From the NCBI GenBank assembly GCA_022566355.1, contig JADFJB010000086.1, forward strand, positions 1-20,430: a stretch of 20,430 nucleotides of DNA, given 5' to 3'. This stretch comes from a candidate division KSB1 bacterium (GTDB lineage: Bacteria; Zhuqueibacterota; JdFR-76; DREG01). The notes beneath the pieces were generated by a model. It was given only the letters and a program-made list of their open reading frames with translations. It did no database searches and was not told the DNA's origin. Positions within the stretch are counted from its first letter, which is position 1. Each line of letters opens with the position of its first letter. This document shows, piece by piece, positions 1 through 6,499 of the stretch. Made by a program: the position numbers and the translations under genes.

Positions 1-6
1 TTACCC

Positions 7-480
7 TTATTCTAAAAATGTCAACTTAAGGTAATCACCCGGTTGTAACGCCGCCCATTGTCTTAGAAGCTGCTTAAATTTAGTCCGGATATCATCTAAG
101 GCTGCCTCTGTTAGCTGTTCAGGAATTGGGATGTTTTTATTCGCGAGGCTCTTTTGAAGCTGGTCATTGAAATCTTCGAAAACAGCGCCATCCGAAAGTT
201 CAACCTGCAACAATCCAACAATATATTCGGTTTGTATCGCTTCAACAGGGATTTCGAAACCGCGCTGATTTGTTGGCTTATTAAATTCGCTGATATCAAT
301 CCCGCTTGCAACCTGGCCAAAAAATGAATTTTGCAGTCCAAGCGTGGTTTCTACGGCATAATGCATTAAATCATGCTGGAACATATTTGGGTGAAGGTTT
401 GTCCAGGTTGTACTTCCGTCAGTTCGTACACAAGTGAGTGTGTCCGGCTTGTTGTTTCCTTTGGTTAGACGAATGATCAT
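7..480 (-). CDS. Conserved-looking hypothetical protein, 157 aa, with HDLMHYAVE motif
   Basis: I do not recognise a named family. The product is soluble, with no signal peptide or membrane segment. Its N-terminal third reads like a small compact domain: TDGSTTWTNLH near residues 20-30, then an HDLMHYAVE block (residues 36-44) with two His three residues apart and a Glu four further on. Such spacing could bind a metal, but this is only inference. The C-terminal half is acidic and helical and ends with a short beta-like LKLTFLE. The start is the ATG at 480; there is no good ribosome binding site in front of it. It lies 325 bp downstream of the DUF1116 gene on the same strand and has its own upstream palindrome (564-577), so it may be transcribed separately. 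Full codon use and the absence of frame breaks make it a credible gene. Confidence 0.75.
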   Translation of the reverse strand: MIIRLTKGNNKPDTLTCVRTDGSTTWTNLHPNMFQHDLMHYAVETTLGLQNSFFGQVASGIDISEFNKPTNQRGFEIPVEAIQTEYIVGLLQVELSDGAVFEDFNDQLQKSLANKNIPIPEQLTEAALDDIRTKFKQLLRQWAALQPGDYLKLTFLE

Positions 481-563
481 ATTTTTTAAAGAACCAGTTG
501 TGCGTATTATTTTAAAATATCAAAAAACAGATTATGCAACAAAGATTTTGACAGTTTGAATCT

Positions 564-577
564 GCTATTGCAATAGC
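564..577. promoter_or_regulatory. Perfect 14-bp palindrome upstream of the 157-aa gene
   Basis: GCTATTGCAATAGC is an exact palindrome about 85 bp before the ATG at 480. It has the size of a homodimer operator half-site pair. A role in controlling the 157-residue gene is inference; no regulator gene is adjacent. Confidence 0.3.
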
Positions 578-679
578 GCCAACGTGTTAATCCTAAAATA
601 AAGGTACGATTTTAGCCCCGCGATTCAGAGGCTGTGTGAAAACAATATTATCACAAACACGCAATAACGTTCAACTTTT

Positions 680-756
680 TGTCATTCTGTAGGAATCTTG
701 TTATGGTTTATGTAAGGTGTTGTTTTTTAACAAGATCCCATCATAACGGGATGACA
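680..756. repeat. Long imperfect inverted repeat (MITE/REP-like)
   Basis: The left arm (680-703) holds TGTCATTC then ATCTTGTTA; the right arm (728-756) holds TAACAAGAT then GGGATGACA. The inner 9 bp match perfectly and the outer arms pair with one mismatch, around a 24-nt loop. The TGTCATTC...GGATGACA ends resemble small palindromic intergenic repeats common in Bacteroidota and relatives. It fills most of the 481-805 gap between two minus-strand genes. A spurious plus-strand reading frame crosses it and is not a gene. Confidence 0.6.
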
Positions 757-772
757 TGTCTCAATCTAATGC

Positions 773-802
773 GCACAAAGGTATTAAAGATGAAATTTGT
801 GC
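773..802 (-). terminator. Stem-loop just after the DUF1116 gene
   Basis: GCACAAA (773-779) and TTTGTGC (796-802) form a 7-bp stem with a 16-nt loop, beginning four bases past the DUF1116 stop codon. There is no T-run after it on the minus strand, so a factor-independent terminator is doubtful; an mRNA 3'-end hairpin is possible. Confidence 0.3.
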
Positions 803-805
803 AGC

Positions 806-2047
806 CTAAATATTGTATTCTTGTGCAAAGTGAACTAACGCCTGTTCAAATATTTTCATTGGCGGCCGTACCAGTCCAGCCCCGATTTGACCGATACCCG
901 GTTCTTTATGCGCGATACCTGTGTTTACACGTGGACTTATACCTGTTTCAACCACCAACCGCAAATCGATGCCGGTAGGTGTCCCGCGAAAATCCAGGGG
1001 AGGAATAGTAAAATATTTATGTTCCCGGCAAGTGATTTCATACATTTCCAGAGTTGCGTTCAAGGCGTCTTGAGCCGAGCCACTTACAAAAGTTACGATT
1101 GCCGGAGCAGAAGCCATAGCGAATCCGCCAATACCTGCAGTCTCGGTTATTGTGCTGTCACCGATATCAGGGTTAGCGTCATCATCACCATAACCCGGGA
1201 AGTAGAGTCCCTTGGGAATCTGTGCCGGTGCGGTGAACCATCGATCACCCAATCCACTCACCCGAATGCCGAAATCCGTACCGTTCCGTGCCATTGTTGT
1301 AATTATTGTACTGCCATCAACGCCGTGGGCGGCATCTGCCATAACTTTACAGGCAGCCATTACCGGATTCAGGACACTTAAAGCATTGTCTCCAATTGTT
1401 TGCAGAACTTTGGCTGCGGTTTCACTGTCTTTGCACACTTTAACAACATGGGGCGCCAATGCCTTGAGGTAAAGAATGGATCCTGCTTTATTGCGGTTAT
1501 GTCCTTCATCGCCCATGTGCAGCGCCTCAGAGAGCAGCGCCTTTATATCGATACCTCCGGCTGACTGTATGGCATCATGCAATACCGGAGCCATAACATC
1601 CTCCAGCCATCTCAAACGAGTTTGGACCTCCTGGTCGTAGGCGCCATAACGCAAGACTTTTCCATAGCCCTCATTCAGATTAGAAAATGCACGATTACCA
1701 TAAGTTTTGTTTTCAATAATATAAACCGACATAGACGGCGAAGTAACACCTGCCATCGGTCCCACAGTTTGGTAGTGGTGGCATGGTTCAAGTTTAAATT
1801 CACCACTTTCGATGAGCACTTGCGCTTCCTGTTCATCTTTTGCTTTGTTTTCAAAGATAAGTGAACCGGTGATGGCTCCGCGCATGGGTCCCGAAGCTCG
1901 AGCCCAGGTAATTGGCGGTCCGGCATGCAGCAGCAGGTTATCCGCCATTCCCGGAATTACATCACGGGCTTTTCCCAAACCGGTTAGTACGGCTCGGGAT
2001 TCCATCATTTTTTCGGTGGCTTCGTTATTTGCTTTTTCAATATTCAT
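806..2047 (-). CDS. DUF1116 family protein (YlbE/AllG-like)
   Basis: A 413-residue protein of the DUF1116 family. In E. coli the family member YlbE (AllG) works with FdrA (AllF) and YlbF (AllH) in oxamate carbamoyl transfer during anaerobic allantoin use. Family-like blocks are visible: HMGDEGHNRNKA mid-protein, NPVMAACKVMADAA soon after, and near the end RVNTGIAHKEPGIGQIGAG. There is no signal peptide or membrane segment, so it is cytoplasmic. I choose the ATG at 2047 because GGAG sits six bases upstream; the frame also allows a TTG four codons earlier. It follows the fdrA homologue on the same strand after a 336-bp gap, much wider than usual for this operon. The family assignment is strong. 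The exact substrate (oxamate or another carbamoyl acceptor) is inferred from the E. coli case. Confidence 0.88.
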   Translation of the reverse strand: MNIEKANNEATEKMMESRAVLTGLGKARDVIPGMADNLLLHAGPPITWARASGPMRGAITGSLIFENKAKDEQEAQVLIESGEFKLEPCHHYQTVGPMAGVTSPSMSVYIIENKTYGNRAFSNLNEGYGKVLRYGAYDQEVQTRLRWLEDVMAPVLHDAIQSAGGIDIKALLSEALHMGDEGHNRNKAGSILYLKALAPHVVKVCKDSETAAKVLQTIGDNALSVLNPVMAACKVMADAAHGVDGSTIITTMARNGTDFGIRVSGLGDRWFTAPAQIPKGLYFPGYGDDDANPDIGDSTITETAGIGGFAMASAPAIVTFVSGSAQDALNATLEMYEITCREHKYFTIPPLDFRGTPTGIDLRLVVETGISPRVNTGIAHKEPGIGQIGAGLVRPPMKIFEQALVHFAQEYNI

Positions 2048-2064
2048 AAATGGCTCCAATTATT

Positions 2065-2146
2065 AACTTTGATTAAATGTTTCATCAGAAAAACAACTTT
2101 GATTTTGCGTCAAGTTTTTTTGCGATGAAATAAAATTACTTTGATT
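2065..2146. repeat. Three direct copies of ACTTTGATT ahead of the DUF1116 gene
   Basis: ACTTTGATT occurs at 2066-2074, 2096-2104 and 2138-2146; the first two share AACTTTGATT with 30-bp spacing. They lie 20-100 bp upstream of the ATG at 2047. A regulator-binding role is possible, but AT-rich drift could also give this. Confidence 0.3.
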
Positions 2147-2317
2147 TGAAATTCGAAATCCTAAAATCTAAACAATATCTAAAATTCCAATTTACAAAAT
2201 TAAAAACCGGGCAAAACTCATTTATTCTCTTCTGTAGGTTTCTTCGTTTTGTTTGGTGTATTTGGAATTGTATCTTTGTAATTTGTTTGGGATTTCGATA
2301 TTAGCATTTCGAGTTTA
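2144..2317. repeat. Degenerate AT-rich inverted repeat between fdrA and the DUF1116 gene
   Basis: A left arm (about 2144-2205, with GAAATTCGAAATCC and CTAAAATTCCAA) is echoed as reverse complement on the right (about 2258-2317, with TTTGGAATTG and GGGATTTCGA). The arms are diverged but run in the same order. The wording resembles the AATTCCGAAATC-type repeats at 7451-7828. With the ACTTTGATT copies it accounts for this 336-bp gap; I see no gene in it. Confidence 0.45.
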
Positions 2318-2383
2318 TAAAGCTTGTTTTTTTTGGCGGTTTGAGGAGAAGTTTCGCTAGTCTTTTATGTCTTTTTCTTTAGC

Positions 2384-4102
2384 CTATTTATTTTTCATCC
2401 GCTGCAGAATTGCTATTAAATCCTCATTGCCTCCCGCCGGTGGGCGCCAATCTACATGCACAACTGTTGCTGCTTGATTCTGAAGGCTCTCGGTGAACGA
2501 CATCAATCCGACATTGATGGCTTTCATCGGCTGCTCAAGAACAGTTAAATCAACTTCCGGATAAATTTCCGGAGGTGATAAACCCTGCAAACGCTCGCCG
2601 ACATATTTGGCTGCAGAACTAATATTAGTCTCAACATGTGCGCCGGCATCTTTTAATTGTTTCATTTGTGAGTTTATATCCTGGGGGTCCTCATCTGTGC
2701 CAACCAATACTATCACGAATTCTAACTCTCGTCCGGTATTTTTGGCGTTAGCGCGAGCCTTTTCAATAGCAGGAGATAATTCACCGGCAGGATCCGGGTG
2801 GGATCCATGACCCAGGACCACATCCAAAAGGATCATGGCAACCTCGGGATCGTTAGCTTCCTGAGAGAGACGTTCTAAACGAAGAGTATTATCCATCATT
2901 GGATGGGGGCGTCCGACTGTAAATTCATCTTCACCCAGATCGATGATCGTATGCTCTTTGCTTGTATTTGATTCCGGTAACTTGAATTCTTTCTTCAACG
3001 GAATATTAGAATATACAGCGGGTAAATAATTTTGCAGAATGAGCAATGTTTCATAAGCTAAGGTGCCACCGGAAAACAATCCCCGGACATAGCATTTCTG
3101 TGAAGTGAATTCAGCCCATTGAATTTGTTTAGATGAATCGGCATCGATCTTGGAATTAACAAGTTTAGTAGCTAGTTTTGCTGTTTCTTGCAAAGATGTT
3201 GCAAAGTGAATATTATTACCCATTTTTGCATCGGGGGGAATAATATGTCCGATGAAATTGATCACAACAGGTTTATTGATTTTCATAGCAGTTTGTAACA
3301 ATTTAGCGGCAATCTTTTCTGAAGGCGGTTTTGAGATGAGAACGATACTCTTTGTTTCGGGATCACGACTTAGTAGGTTAAGGGCCTGGAATGCGGTTAT
3401 GCCACCAACGTCCTTACTTAGATCTCTTCCTCCGGTTCCTATAGCATGAGTAATCCCGCTGCCCAATTGATGGATCGAGGCAGATACCTGCTGCAAACCG
3501 GTTCCTGAAGCTCCCACAAGTCCTATGGGTCCTTGCCTGATTTGATTGGCAAAGCCAAGGCCGACTCCATTGATAATCGCAGTTCCGCAATCCGGACCCA
3601 TAATCAATAAGCCCTGGCTTGCAGCCTCTTTCTTTAGAGAGAGTTCGTCTTTTACGGGAACATTGTCACTATATAGAAAGACATGTTTATGCATGCGAAG
3701 TGCTTGAAAAGCGACATCAGCAGCATATTGCCCAGGTACAGAAACAAGTACCCAATTTGCGCCTGGTAACATCTTGGCTGCTGCTCCGAGGCTTTTGGGT
3801 AAATAATTTTGATCTAAACTACCGCTTCGTTTAGATAGAAGTGGATCGATTTGACTTAATGCTGATTTGACGGCGGTTTGATCAAAACCCTTTACACTGA
3901 TTATGAGATCGTCAGCTTGAGCAGACTCAGCTTCGGCTGTTAATAGTCCGTTTTGCTTTAGTATGTCTTTGTTTATTGCAGTTCCCATCATTACGCCGAC
4001 ATTCACGATACCCGGTAGCGAATTAAGGGATGCTTGTAACTGCATTAGAACAACAGAATCATAATAAGCACCCCTGCGAATTTCTGTGATTGTTTCAGGC
4101 AT
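2384..4102 (-). CDS. fdrA: FdrA family protein (succinyl-CoA synthetase-like, AllF-type)
   Basis: A 572-residue protein related to succinyl-CoA synthetase. Residues about 1-110 are the FdrA-specific N-terminal part. A Rossmann CoA-binding-like domain follows, with GPDCGTA at 169-175 and the glycine-rich LVGASGTG at 195-202. A ligase-like domain holds DLGEDEFTVGRPHPMMD (388-404) and LGHGSHPDP (430-438). The C-terminal tail has INVGLMSF and VVHVDWRPPAGG (547-558), a block common in this family. E. coli FdrA (AllF) belongs to the complex reported to transfer a carbamoyl group in oxamate metabolism. The length is close to that of E. coli FdrA. The ATG at 4102 starts the conserved N-terminus, but its ribosome binding site is weak. 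It is the first gene of the group and is followed by the DUF1116 gene. Neither YlbF/AllH nor carbamate kinase is nearby. Confidence 0.9.
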   Translation of the reverse strand: MPETITEIRRGAYYDSVVLMQLQASLNSLPGIVNVGVMMGTAINKDILKQNGLLTAEAESAQADDLIISVKGFDQTAVKSALSQIDPLLSKRSGSLDQNYLPKSLGAAAKMLPGANWVLVSVPGQYAADVAFQALRMHKHVFLYSDNVPVKDELSLKKEAASQGLLIMGPDCGTAIINGVGLGFANQIRQGPIGLVGASGTGLQQVSASIHQLGSGITHAIGTGGRDLSKDVGGITAFQALNLLSRDPETKSIVLISKPPSEKIAAKLLQTAMKINKPVVINFIGHIIPPDAKMGNNIHFATSLQETAKLATKLVNSKIDADSSKQIQWAEFTSQKCYVRGLFSGGTLAYETLLILQNYLPAVYSNIPLKKEFKLPESNTSKEHTIIDLGEDEFTVGRPHPMMDNTLRLERLSQEANDPEVAMILLDVVLGHGSHPDPAGELSPAIEKARANAKNTGRELEFVIVLVGTDEDPQDINSQMKQLKDAGAHVETNISSAAKYVGERLQGLSPPEIYPEVDLTVLEQPMKAINVGLMSFTESLQNQAATVVHVDWRPPAGGNEDLIAILQRMKNK

Positions 4103-4148
4103 TTTGATTTACATCACTTATATGAAGCTTATTATAGCTTATTTTTCA

Positions 4149-4253
4149 GGTGTCAAATAGGTGTCACCTTAGTCATTGTTTTAAATAACCTAAATTTCAT
4201 TTCTAACATTTCTTAAATTAGTATAATTCGGCTTGGGTGTCATATAGGTGTCA
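4149..4253 (+). repeat. Two GGTGTCA pairs with 11-bp period
   Basis: GGTGTCA occurs at 4149-4155 and 4160-4166, and again at 4236-4242 and 4247-4253, each pair with a start-to-start distance of 11. A reverse-complement pair with the same period lies at 5159-5175 beyond the hicBA remnant. One helical turn between copies suggests a protein binding site or a transposable-element end. Confidence 0.5.
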
Positions 4254-4340
4254 ATTATGGGTTGTTAATAGCATTGTGAAATGTGTACTTTATGCAATTG
4301 TCCTTGACTTTAGTACTTAGGTAGGTTAGCTTACGACTGC

Positions 4341-4370
4341 TTTACATTAGGTTACATTACTTTACATTAT
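4341..4370 (+). promoter_or_regulatory. Three 10-bp phased TTACATTA repeats upstream of hicB
   Basis: TTTACATTAG, GTTACATTAC and TTTACATTAT follow head to tail at 4341-4370, exactly one helical turn apart. They lie about 70 bp before the hicB frame. TTTACA (4341) and CATTAT (4365) could also serve as -35 and -10 boxes with an 18-bp spacer. A binding array for an autoregulator is inferred. Confidence 0.4.
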
Positions 4371-4380
4371 CTTTCAACTG

Positions 4381-4397
4381 TTATTCATGGTGAATAA
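4381..4397. promoter_or_regulatory. 17-bp palindrome TTATTCATGGTGAATAA, putative hicBA operator
   Basis: TTATTCA and TGAATAA are perfect 7-bp arms around TGG. The site lies between the phased repeats and the Shine-Dalgarno sequence of the hicB frame. HicB antitoxins commonly repress their own operon by binding palindromes in this position. The match to that role is inference. Confidence 0.4.
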
Positions 4398-4439
4398 AAA
4401 AAACCTGTAAACAGTCGATAATAGTAAGGAGGTAAATAG

Positions 4440-4805
4440 ATTAACTACAAACAAAAAAGAAGGAGTGATATAAGAAGAACACAGCCTTCGATTGTTAATT
4501 TTAGCGTAAAACTACCGGCAACTGTCAAGAAGAAAGGGGTGTATTACATTTCTTGCTGTCCATTATTAGACGTTGTGTCTCAGGGTAAAACTGAAAATAA
4601 AGCGCTTGAGAATTTAATAGATGCATTGTCATTATTTTTTATATCATGCTTCGAAAGAGAAACCTTATTCGAGGTATTAAAAGAATGCGGATTTGCCCCT
4701 GCTTCTACTAAACCAACAAAACGTGATTTCGACAAATATATTGATGTTCCAATTCCATTTGAAGTAAACAAAGGGGTTTACAATGCCCAGGCTGTCCCCA
4801 GTTAG
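4440..4805 (+). CDS. hicB: HicB-family antitoxin frame without a standard start codon
   Basis: The frame encodes a HicB-type antitoxin: NFSVKLPATVKKKGVYYISCCPLLDVVSQGKTENKALENL is split here into its strand-strand-helix parts, with LDVVSQG and ALENLIDAL as the family hallmarks. A C-terminal LKECGFAP segment follows. HicB neutralises HicA and represses the operon. The only standard in-frame start is a GTG at 4539, but this would remove the first beta strand (NFSVKLPA). The frame opens at ATT 4440, right after a TAG stop, and a near-perfect AAGGAGGT lies at 4426-4433, six bases upstream. A second candidate is ATA 4470 after GAAGGAG (4459-4465). So the original ATG has probably been lost, or a rare ATT start is used. 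It overlaps hicA by 23 bp. Since hicA is frameshifted, decay is the simpler explanation. Confidence 0.7.
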   Translation: MNYKQKRRSDIRRTQPSIVNFSVKLPATVKKKGVYYISCCPLLDVVSQGKTENKALENLIDALSLFFISCFERETLFEVLKECGFAPASTKPTKRDFDKYIDVPIPFEVNKGVYNAQAVPS

Positions 4806-5012
4806 GTGGCAAGTTCTCAAGTGTATTTTTGAAAAAAATGGTTTTAGATTTGAAAGAGAAAGTGGGGTCATATAGTACTTTCGAAAGAAGGTGTACTGAG
4901 ACCTGTTATAATCCCCAAATATAAAAGCATTGGCGTCGACATTATTAGAAGCAATATGCGTACAGCAAATATGACAAGAGATAAGTATTTCCAATATTTA
5001 AATGAGTGCTAG
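4783..5012 (+). pseudogene. hicA: HicA-family toxin broken by a one-base deletion
   Basis: The ATG at 4783 begins MPRLSPVRWQVLKCIFEKNG, then FRFERESG, the start of a HicA double-stranded-RNA-binding-like mRNA interferase. After GGG (4864-4866) the frame reads GTC ATA TAG and stops at 4873-4875. Shifting the frame from 4869 gives HIVLSKEGVLRPVIIPKYK and then SIGVDIIRSNMRTANMTRDKYFQYL, ending at TAG 5010-5012. Adding one A between 4866 and 4867 restores ESGSHIVLSKEG, with the GSH motif that carries the catalytic His. The rest is intact, so the loss looks recent, or is a sequencing or assembly error. The repaired length (76 codons) is normal for HicA. Confidence 0.8.
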
Positions 5013-5083
5013 TTCTTTGCTCGCCAATATTCCTCCTTCCCTTAACCCTTCCGCTCCTCCCGGATCCTATCCAGGCTGCACTT

Positions 5084-5175
5084 GCACCCTGATATAATTT
5101 CGGGTGCGTACGAGACCCCTGTTAGCTTGGCTAACTGATTCATCGGGTGTCAATGCCCGACACCCATACGACACC
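5084..5175. repeat. Cluster of small inverted repeats including reversed GGTGTC pair
   Basis: Three hairpins stand side by side: GCACCC (5084-5089) with GGGTGC (5102-5107); GTTAGC-TTG-GCTAAC (5121-5135, perfect); and GGGTGTC (5145-5151) with GACACCC (5159-5165). A further GACACC at 5170-5175 lies 11 bp after the one at 5159, repeating in reverse the GGTGTCA period seen at 4149 and 4236. The stretch 5013-5199 holds no gene. It lies between convergent remnants and may act as a two-way terminator or be the end of a mobile element. Confidence 0.45.
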
Positions 5176-5199
5176 TGGCCATATGTAATATATTGAGGT

Positions 5200-5518
5200 T
5201 TAAATCCTAATCGCCAATTCATAATTATTTGTTATTGTTGGGTTTAACGAATGAAGCCTGCCAGGCTCGAACTTGTGATCAGCTAAGTTAGGATCAGCAG
5301 GTGTAGAAAAAGTGACATCCGGCTTATCTTCTGTTGGCTCACCACTGGTGACCAAAAGTATCCAACTGCTTTGAAAGTTTAGAACGGGATGTGCCTCCAT
5401 ATTCCCGATAAACTTTAGCCCCAAGATCATCACTGTAAAACCAGTTTGATTTTTAGATATCACTAACAACAAGTAATAGTGTTAGTTCAACTCCTGCAGT
5501 AGGAAAATCGTTTTCCAT
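5200..5518 (-). pseudogene. VOC (glyoxalase/bleomycin-resistance fold) gene remnant
   Basis: A good start survives: TAGGAG lies before ATG 5518 and the frame reads MENDFPTAGVELTLLLVVSDI, then TAA (5453-5455). The same frame continues after the stop as KSNWFYSDDLGAKVYREYGGTS, the first beta-alpha-beta module of a VOC protein. A shift near 5390 then gives LNFQSSWILLVTSGEPTED and KPDVTFSTPADPN, which is the next part of the fold. After about ADHKF the similarity ends, and the final codons (YELAIRI, 5200-5222) resemble the EWGIRIA repeat of 7357-7419. So there is one nonsense change, at least one frameshift and a missing C-terminal third. A 90-codon open frame across this stretch is only part of the remnant. 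It lies just downstream of the DUF4287/DUF5655 gene, perhaps a former operon partner. Confidence 0.75.
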
Positions 5519-5569
5519 AGTTACTCCTAGTTCAATTGACTGGTTTGAAAATTACTCGAGAAAAATGAA

Positions 5570-6205
5570 CTAAGCATCCAGATCATATGCAATTTTAAAC
5601 CATCTTTTCACATCATCATCAATATCTTCAATTGATGAGATGGCAAATCGGTGAGTAATACGATCTCCCTTCGCAATTCCTCCGGTATCGATCAATCGAT
5701 CCGAAAATGAATCCTGGTATTTTTTTAATGCTAATCCGAAATCAATCCGCGTGCGGGTTGTGGGCTTAATTTGTGCAAAAACATTTTGGTGATAAAAAGG
5801 TACGATTGTTTTGCACGGACATATTTTAACGTCATTGCCAAGAGACTGGCCTAACTTGATCAATTTATCATGGATCGGACGAAGTCCGGATTTAGGGCCG
5901 GCATACATTTCCTTCACATAAAATTCTGCTATCTTTAAATATTCATTTGAATCCGTATCTTCGGATGTCTTACCTACGGAACGTTCCGCAATCAACATGG
6001 CGGTTGTACTCCCGAGTTTATGTTCTTTTTTCAGCCAATCTCGGCGCTCTTCTACCCCATTTACCCCGGATTGATTTACAAGCTCGATCCAATTCTCGAT
6101 TGACTTGCCGGTCTTATCCGGAAGATTCCTGATAATTGCCTGTGCATAAGCTACAGCAGGATGGATACTATATATTGAATGGGTCATGCTTGTTTGCGTA
6201 GACAT
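5570..6205 (-). CDS. DUF4287 and DUF5655 domain protein
   Basis: A 211-residue cytoplasmic protein with two domains of unknown function. DUF4287 spans about residues 14-75, with AQAIIRNLPDKTGKSIENWI, then WLKKEHKLGSTTAMLIAE. DUF5655 spans about 90-208, with IHDKLIKLGQSLGNDVKICPCKTIVPFY split across its first half, FAQIKPTTRTRIDFGLAL in the middle and a GDRITHRFAI strand near the end. DUF5655 is thought to be a transport- or nucleic-acid-related fold, but no reaction is established. The ATG at 6205 has AGGAG nine bases upstream. It is divergent from the SDR gene and is followed by the VOC remnant. The length is typical for the fused family. Confidence 0.85.
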   Translation of the reverse strand: MSTQTSMTHSIYSIHPAVAYAQAIIRNLPDKTGKSIENWIELVNQSGVNGVEERRDWLKKEHKLGSTTAMLIAERSVGKTSEDTDSNEYLKIAEFYVKEMYAGPKSGLRPIHDKLIKLGQSLGNDVKICPCKTIVPFYHQNVFAQIKPTTRTRIDFGLALKKYQDSFSDRLIDTGGIAKGDRITHRFAISSIEDIDDDVKRWFKIAYDLDA

Positions 6206-6284
6206 TGGTTTGAACTCCTAAAACTAAGGAATGAAAATATTTTGATTTTCATAATTTAAAATAGTGACAAGATTTAATTAATAT

Positions 6285-6441
6285 AAGGTTCAAAGGTATG
6301 AATTTTTTCATTGGTTTTAAAGCAAAATAGTATTCAAATTAGCCTAACTGAATTATAATAATATAATTCAACTTGATAACCTTATTTGGTGATTTAAATT
6401 AGATCATTGAAAATACAAGGTTAAATTTGTTACAAGGTTAA
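6285..6441. promoter_or_regulatory. Intergenic control region: 9-bp-arm palindrome and AAGGTT copies
   Basis: TGAATTATA (6349-6357) and TATAATTCA (6362-6370) are perfect arms around four bases, the size of a TetR-type operator. ACAAGGTTAA is repeated at 6415-6424 and 6432-6441 (17-bp period). The core AAGGTT is also at 6285-6290 and, inverted, at 6378-6383. The sites lie between divergent genes; TTGATA (6373) with TAAATT (6395) is a weak promoter candidate for the SDR. Binding and regulator are inference. Confidence 0.4.
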
Positions 6442-6499
6442 TTTATCATCGATTAGTATGACCACTTTCAAATGAATCCAAGAAATTACGAGGTGAGTT

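Noticed and set aside
679-978. Plus-strand reading frame of 99 codons
   Set aside because: It crosses the inverted repeat at 680-756 and then the antisense of the DUF1116 gene; no ribosome binding site and Cys/Arg-rich shadow-like composition.
887-1381. Plus-strand reading frame of 164 codons
   Set aside because: Antisense to the well-supported DUF1116 gene, with the His/Cys/Ser-rich make-up of a shadow frame.
4677-4994. Minus-strand reading frame of 105 codons
   Set aside because: Antisense to the hicB/hicA frames, which carry family motifs; its own translation has none.
5200-5472. A real 90-residue gene on the minus strand
   Set aside because: Only part of it reads as VOC; the first residues belong to another frame of the same remnant and the end is repeat-like.
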